Positions 6,817-10,308 of a stretch of 10,308 bases of DNA are shown in pieces. Under the pieces are notes generated by a model. The model was not told where the DNA came from. It did not search any database and saw only the letters and a program-made list of their open reading frames with translations. Source of the stretch: Gemmatimonadota bacterium (GTDB lineage: Bacteria; Latescibacterota; UBA2968; UBA8231); assembly GCA_002712305.1 (NCBI GenBank), contig PATE01000094.1:1-10308 (forward strand). Direction: 5' to 3'. Every line of letters begins with the position of its first letter. The first letter of the stretch is position 1. The translations under genes and the position numbers were made by a program.

Positions 6817-8586
6817 CTACCGCAAGACCCACGTTCGATCGTCGTAGATGGTCATGTCGTGCCGCTCGGAGCGATGGGCACCCCCCGTGATATAGAGTCG
6901 ACCCTCCAGCACGGCCGCACCGCCCCAGGACTGTTGGGTGGGCAGGCGAGGGCCGTTGCGCCAGGTCTTGCTGCGTGGATCGTAGATCTGCGTACGGTCC
7001 TGGCGGGCGCCCCCCATCATCCAGATCTCTGACCTGTAACTCGCCATCAACGGCGCCTTGACCAGCACCTCGGGGGCAGGCACGTGCACGTCCCATTGGC
7101 CAGTGCCGGTGTCGAAGGCGAAAAAGCCGTCATCGCTGGCACAATAAACGACACCATTGAGGGCGCAGCAGCCTCCTTCGCGCGCTGGTATAGGAAGGTC
7201 GGGCTCTGGTCGCCAGCTGGTTTCATCGCGACCGATGCTCTCGGCGGTCTGCAGCTTCGTCGTCGCATCGCATGCTCCGCCGATGGCCCAGATGCGATCG
7301 CCGCTGCGCACGACGAAGGGGTCGGTGCGCACCTGATTCAGCCGGGGCCCCGTTGCCCACGTGTTCGAGGCCGGGTCATAGATATCGACGACGTCGAGGG
7401 TGGTTACTTCGCCTCCGCGTTCACCCAACTCGCCCTCACCACCGATGATCCACACACGACCGTCCATCTCGGCGATACCATTGTATCGCCGGGGGAAAGA
7501 CATCTGGTGAACGATCTCCCAGCAGCCGCTGTCCGGATCGTAGCGGAACAACTCGTCGAACACATGCTGGCTTGTCGGGTACCCCCAGAACCGGGACAGG
7601 CCGCCGGCGACGAACAGTTGGTTCTGCAGGGCGACAGAAAAGATGTCGTGATTGCCGCCTCCTGGCAGTCGACCCGGTTTGGCGACCCAATTCTCGTGCC
7701 GATCGTCGGCCGCCGATGCGTCACGATACAGTCCGTCATCGGTGGCGACCCACAGGATTCCCTGCGTGTCGGTATGCAGGCATCTGGGCGGTGCCGGTAC
7801 GTGACCTAAACGCCGCTCGTGGGTAACGCCCTCGGCATCGATATCCAACTCCAACAGACCACCGGTCTCAAGACCCAGCCACGGGAGCCCGTCGGGGGAC
7901 AGGCCCAGCGCCGAAACGGTAGCGTCGGCTGCGATGCCATCGGGGGTTTGCCAGGTGGCCTGTTCTGAACGCGGTGGAAATCGCCGCGCACCGCACGGGC
8001 CGGCGATCCAGAGGAATCCCAGATGGTCGACGACGAGATCCGTCCACGTTCCCGCAGGCAGATCGATCCGGTTCCACCGATCTGGCCGATCTCCGGGTAG
8101 GACGAGGGCGTGGGACGTTCCGTTGCCAAGACTCCACAGGTTGCCAAACAGGTCGGCGACCGGCGGCAGCAGCGGGTCTGGTTCGTCGTCTGCGGGGAGC
8201 TGAGCGAATCCACCATCGAGGCGGCGATAGGAGCGGCAGCCCTGGATATAGACCTGCCCACCCAAACCCAACACGACTCGACCGTCTGGAGCGGCAGGGC
8301 CACCAAAGGAGTCGGTCACATCGCGCGCAGACAAGGGGTCGCCATCAAGACACAGAATCCGCCCAGCCTGTGTGGCGTAGATGTTGCCATCGGGCCCGGC
8401 GACGGCGTGGTCGATCTGCGTCCGTATTCTGTAATCGATCTCACCATCGACCCATGTCGCGACACCGTCCGTAAAACACAGGGTCAGTGCGGTCTCGTCG
8501 CCGCCCCACATCGCCACGGGGGCCCTGGGCCACGACGTGAGACAATCCCCTAACACGTCGTTCTCAGTCGGCAGCGGGTGCCCCAC
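6817..8586 (-). CDS. Beta-propeller protein: two-component-regulator-type blades followed by kelch repeats
   Basis: This 589-aa protein is built of propeller repeats. Residues about 20-300 contain blades such as GPDGNIYATQAGRI (64-77), HLGFLWIAGPCGARRF (188-203) and TQGILWVATDDGLYR (274-288), which match the regulator-propeller pattern of sensor proteins. From about 320 to 580 are kelch repeats with the diagnostic Gly-Gly pair and following Tyr/Trp: VAGG, WIIGG, WAIGG, WMMGG and YITGG near 327, 380, 435, 525 and 567, with DIYDPASNTW- and QIYDPRSKTW-type ends. There is no signal peptide, membrane helix, kinase or catalytic domain, so it is probably a binding or scaffold module. The start is uncertain. 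GTG 8586 overlaps the membrane-protein gene by 23 nt; GTG 8556 leaves a 7-bp gap; ATG 8511 sits just before the first blade. None has a strong ribosome site. Its partner is likely the membrane protein encoded just upstream. Confidence 0.85.
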   Translation of the reverse strand: MGHPLPTENDVLGDCLTSWPRAPVAMWGGDETALTLCFTDGVATWVDGEIDYRIRTQIDHAVAGPDGNIYATQAGRILCLDGDPLSARDVTDSFGGPAAPDGRVVLGLGGQVYIQGCRSYRRLDGGFAQLPADDEPDPLLPPVADLFGNLWSLGNGTSHALVLPGDRPDRWNRIDLPAGTWTDLVVDHLGFLWIAGPCGARRFPPRSEQATWQTPDGIAADATVSALGLSPDGLPWLGLETGGLLELDIDAEGVTHERRLGHVPAPPRCLHTDTQGILWVATDDGLYRDASAADDRHENWVAKPGRLPGGGNHDIFSVALQNQLFVAGGLSRFWGYPTSQHVFDELFRYDPDSGCWEIVHQMSFPRRYNGIAEMDGRVWIIGGEGELGERGGEVTTLDVVDIYDPASNTWATGPRLNQVRTDPFVVRSGDRIWAIGGACDATTKLQTAESIGRDETSWRPEPDLPIPAREGGCCALNGVVYCASDDGFFAFDTGTGQWDVHVPAPEVLVKAPLMASYRSEIWMMGGARQDRTQIYDPRSKTWRNGPRLPTQQSWGGAAVLEGRLYITGGAHRSERHDMTIYDDRTWVLR

Positions 8587-8929
8587 TTTCCCCGGAGATC
8601 AATTCCTGAAGTCTTTCGATCTGCCGACGCTGGGCTATCAGCATGGCGAACATGACCAATAGACCAAACGTGAGACCCAATCCGCCTCCGAGTGCCATGA
8701 GGAAGAACGCGTTGGGCACAGACTCCGACTGAACGGCGTACAGGCCAGCAGGCAGGGCAATGAACATGGGGCCACCCGTCAGCAGTGGCGGCATCGCGAA
8801 GAGCGGGACTCTTTCTAAGAAATTCCCACTACCACCGCGCTTTATCAGCGCCTGTATGACGATCCTCAGGGCGATGAGGGCACACGCGATGACCACGATC
8901 TTGAGGATATCGATCAGGTCGGGCATCAT
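8564..8929 (-). CDS. Small membrane protein with about three transmembrane helices, unknown function
   Basis: I do not recognise this 121-aa protein. It has hydrophobic segments at about residues 5-29, 42-66 and 72-98. The third is Gly-rich (MALGGGLGLTFGLLVMFAML). A charged, heptad-like cytoplasmic-type tail, RRQIERLQELI, sits near 101-111. Basic residues after segment one (IKRGG) and after segment three (AQRRQ) are compatible with either orientation. The start is one of two adjacent ATGs at 8929 and 8926, preceded by a GGAAGAGA stretch that can serve as a ribosome site. It is first in a minus-strand pair; its stop codon is overlapped by, or lies 7 bp before, the propeller gene. Coupled expression suggests a shared, unknown job at the membrane. 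Confidence 0.78.
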   Translation of the reverse strand: MMPDLIDILKIVVIACALIALRIVIQALIKRGGSGNFLERVPLFAMPPLLTGGPMFIALPAGLYAVQSESVPNAFFLMALGGGLGLTFGLLVMFAMLIAQRRQIERLQELISGESGAPAAD

Positions 8930-8961
8930 GGATCTCTTCCGGAGGGATGGACGAGGGCATG

Positions 8962-8998
8962 GGCCAATCCGGACGGTGGCCGGGGATCCCGGTTGGCC
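8962..8998. repeat. Nested inverted repeats in the divergent intergenic region
   Basis: GGCCAA (8962-8967) pairs with TTGGCC (8993-8998). Between them lies CCGGG-GAT-CCCGG (8980-8992), a 5-bp perfect stem with a 3-nt loop. Both arms are GC-rich. The region sits just upstream of the small membrane-protein gene and could be a regulator site or a structured leader; chance in GC-rich DNA is a real alternative. Confidence 0.4.
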
Positions 8999-9007
8999 GG
9001 AATTTGT

Positions 9008-9025
9008 AGAAGGATATAGCCTTCT
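9008..9025. promoter_or_regulatory. 18-bp near-perfect palindrome, candidate operator
   Basis: AGAAGG (9008-9013) and TCT-ending CCTTCT (9020-9025) are exact reverse complements. The central ATATAG pairs at its inner four bases, so 8 of 9 base pairs match. Its size, AT-rich centre and position 46 nt before the Gfo/Idh/MocA start in a divergent gap are typical of a dimeric regulator site. Which gene it would control is unclear. No regulator gene is seen in the window. Confidence 0.45.
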
Positions 9026-9070
9026 GTCGTTTGGTTACATCCCCCCTCTGACCTGGATCGCAGCCTCACC

Positions 9071-10156
9071 ATGTCCTCACCGATTGGCCAGAAGATTAGC
9101 CAGACCCCAACCCTTCCTCGCACAGCTCGGTCGATCGTGTCGATCGGTGCCGGCGGCATCGTGCGAGATGCACATCAGCCTGCTTACGAGAAGGCGAACT
9201 TTTCCGTCACCGGCGTTTTTGATCCCGACCTGGAAAAGGCCAGAAAGCTGGCTGCCGACTTTCACATTCCCCGCGTGTTCGATTCTCTGCCGCAAGCGGT
9301 GGAGGCAAGCGAGGGGGCCATTTTCGACGTGGCCGTTCCCGCCAGCGCGCTGTTGGAGTTGCTGCCCCAACTACCGGACGGTGCTCATGTACTGATTCAG
9401 AAACCGTTGGGGGAATCTCTCGCCGAGGCTTTGGCGATTCGTGATCTGTGTCGAGCGAAGAAGCTGAAGGCGGCCGTTAACTTTCAGCTTCGTTACGCGC
9501 CGTTCGTGATCGGCGCACGTCACCTCATCGATTCGGGGGCGATCGGTGATCTGCACAGCATCGATCTGCGCGTGACGGTGCAGACCCCCTGGCAGCTGTG
9601 GTCATTTCTGCAGGACATCGAGAGACTCGAGATTCTCTATCACTCGATCCACTACATCGACCTTGTGCGGTCCTTCTTTGGCGAACCGAAGGGTGTGCTG
9701 GCAAAGACGACGAAACACCCCGCCTGTCCGCAGCTGGCCCCGACCCGAACGGGGATTCTCTTCGACTACGGCGAGGAACTGGCCGCCAACATCGTGACCA
9801 CTCACGGCCACGACTTTGGTCAGCGACACCAGGAGAGTTACATCCGCTGGGAAGGAACGTGCGGCGCGATTGTGGCTCGCATGGGCGTGCTGATGGATTA
9901 TCCGACGGGAACGGAGGACGTGCTGGAGTATTGCTCGCGTCAGGAGGGCGTCTCGCCGGAATGGGTCACCGTGCCGTTGGAGGGAACGTGGTTTCCCGAT
10001 GCTTTTGTGGGCACCATGGCCAGCGTCATGCGGCAGGCGGAGGATCCGAGCCAGACGGCGGTGACCGACGTGGAAGACGCTTTTCGGACGATGGCTGTCG
10101 TCGAGGCAGCCTACGAGTCCAGCGAGCGGGGGGCGACGCCGATTCCGTCGGGATAG
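9071..10156 (+). CDS. Gfo/Idh/MocA-family NAD(P)-dependent oxidoreductase
   Basis: This 361-aa protein has the standard length of the family, which oxidises or reduces sugars, inositols and related polyols. The Rossmann domain shows SIGAGGIV (24-31) for dinucleotide binding, and an acidic residue ends strand two at VFDPD (49-53), consistent with NAD preference. IQKPLGESL (109-117) holds the conserved Lys111; the usual preceding Glu of the EKP motif is Gln here. NFQLRYAP (137-144) and YHSIHYIDLVRSFFG (190-204) follow, the latter with likely catalytic His194 and Asp197. The C-terminal sheet domain runs from about 145 to 340. The ATG at 9071 lacks a strong ribosome site, and about 18 residues precede the first strand, so a slightly later start is possible. 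It is transcribed alone, divergent from the membrane/propeller pair. The substrate is unknown. Confidence 0.92.
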   Translation: MSSPIGQKISQTPTLPRTARSIVSIGAGGIVRDAHQPAYEKANFSVTGVFDPDLEKARKLAADFHIPRVFDSLPQAVEASEGAIFDVAVPASALLELLPQLPDGAHVLIQKPLGESLAEALAIRDLCRAKKLKAAVNFQLRYAPFVIGARHLIDSGAIGDLHSIDLRVTVQTPWQLWSFLQDIERLEILYHSIHYIDLVRSFFGEPKGVLAKTTKHPACPQLAPTRTGILFDYGEELAANIVTTHGHDFGQRHQESYIRWEGTCGAIVARMGVLMDYPTGTEDVLEYCSRQEGVSPEWVTVPLEGTWFPDAFVGTMASVMRQAEDPSQTAVTDVEDAFRTMAVVEAAYESSERGATPIPSG

Positions 10157-10215
10157 CCGTGCCGCGATGACACTGCCCAAGTCGTGTCGCTGGCTGGCCG
10201 CGGCTTCAAAAAGAG

Positions 10216-10248
10216 AAAGGGACGCGCGCCACAGGCACGCGTCCCTTT
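10216..10248. terminator. Strong, probably bidirectional, hairpin terminator
   Basis: An 11-bp perfect stem pairs 10216-10226 with 10238-10248 (AAAGGGACGCG with CGCGTCCCTTT). Inside it, after one C-A mismatch, GCC (10228-10230) pairs with GGC (10234-10236) around an ACA loop. On the plus strand it lies 60 nt after the oxidoreductase stop and ends in TTTGT. On the minus strand the stem is followed by CTCTTTTTG, a better T-run, so it may also end a gene entering from the right of the window. Confidence 0.85.
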
Positions 10249-10308
10249 GTCATCGTCAGTCGCCGTCGAAGGTAACGGACGGCTGGGGCTCGGAAACGTC
10301 GGCTTAGT
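10249..10308. other. Window end, no gene assignable
   Basis: These 60 bases are too few to assign. The minus-strand T-run of the adjacent terminator hints that a minus-strand gene ends at or beyond this edge. I could not pick a convincing reading frame from this stretch. Confidence 0.3.

Noticed and set aside
7084-7809. Plus-strand open frame of 241 codons opposite the kelch protein
   Set aside because: It is the antisense reading of kelch repeats; the minus-strand frame is the one with regular Gly-Gly blades.

Overview
The window is a GC-rich, densely coded bacterial segment with nine recognisable protein genes and one conserved-looking unknown. There are no rRNA, tRNA, CRISPR or insertion-sequence signals. 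The gene content (two phytanoyl-CoA-type dioxygenases, a sulfatase, a Gfo/Idh/MocA dehydrogenase, a CocE-type hydrolase, a kelch/propeller protein) resembles environmental bacteria rich in sulfatases and PhyH enzymes, such as Planctomycetota, Poribacteria or Latescibacterota. That placement is inference from gene content; nothing here fixes the phylum.

Layout. (1) 1-2641, minus strand: a class V PLP aminotransferase followed by a CocE/NonD alpha/beta hydrolase cut by the left window edge. They overlap by ATGA and the second has a near-perfect Shine-Dalgarno. (2) 2642-2785: divergent intergenic region. (3) 2786-6798, plus strand: PhyH dioxygenase 1; a 134-bp gap holding a 17-nt dyad and a 22-bp tandem repeat; then a tight run of RidA-like protein, a 119-aa unknown (ATGA overlap), PhyH dioxygenase 2 (12-bp gap) and a sulfatase whose modified active-site position is serine. 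(4) 6799-6816: an 18-bp convergent junction. (5) 6817-8929, minus strand: a small three-helix membrane protein, then a 589-aa beta-propeller/kelch protein that overlaps it or nearly abuts it. (6) 8930-9070: a divergent intergenic region rich in dyad symmetry. (7) 9071-10156, plus strand: a Gfo/Idh/MocA oxidoreductase, followed by a strong hairpin terminator that looks bidirectional.

How it may work together (inference). The plus-strand run joins a sulfate- or phosphate-ester hydrolase, two Fe(II)/2-oxoglutarate-type hydroxylases of distinct subfamilies and a Rid-fold protein. The divergent minus-strand pair adds a PLP enzyme and an ester/amide hydrolase. This fits stepwise breakdown, or less likely tailoring, of a small sulfated, nitrogen-containing organic compound in the cytoplasm. 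None of these enzymes shows an evident signal peptide. No transporter, regulator or sulfatase-maturation enzyme is visible here. The substrate cannot be read from the sequence. The most unusual items are the serine-type cytoplasmic sulfatase, the unknown protein coupled to RidA, and the tandem-repeat leader.
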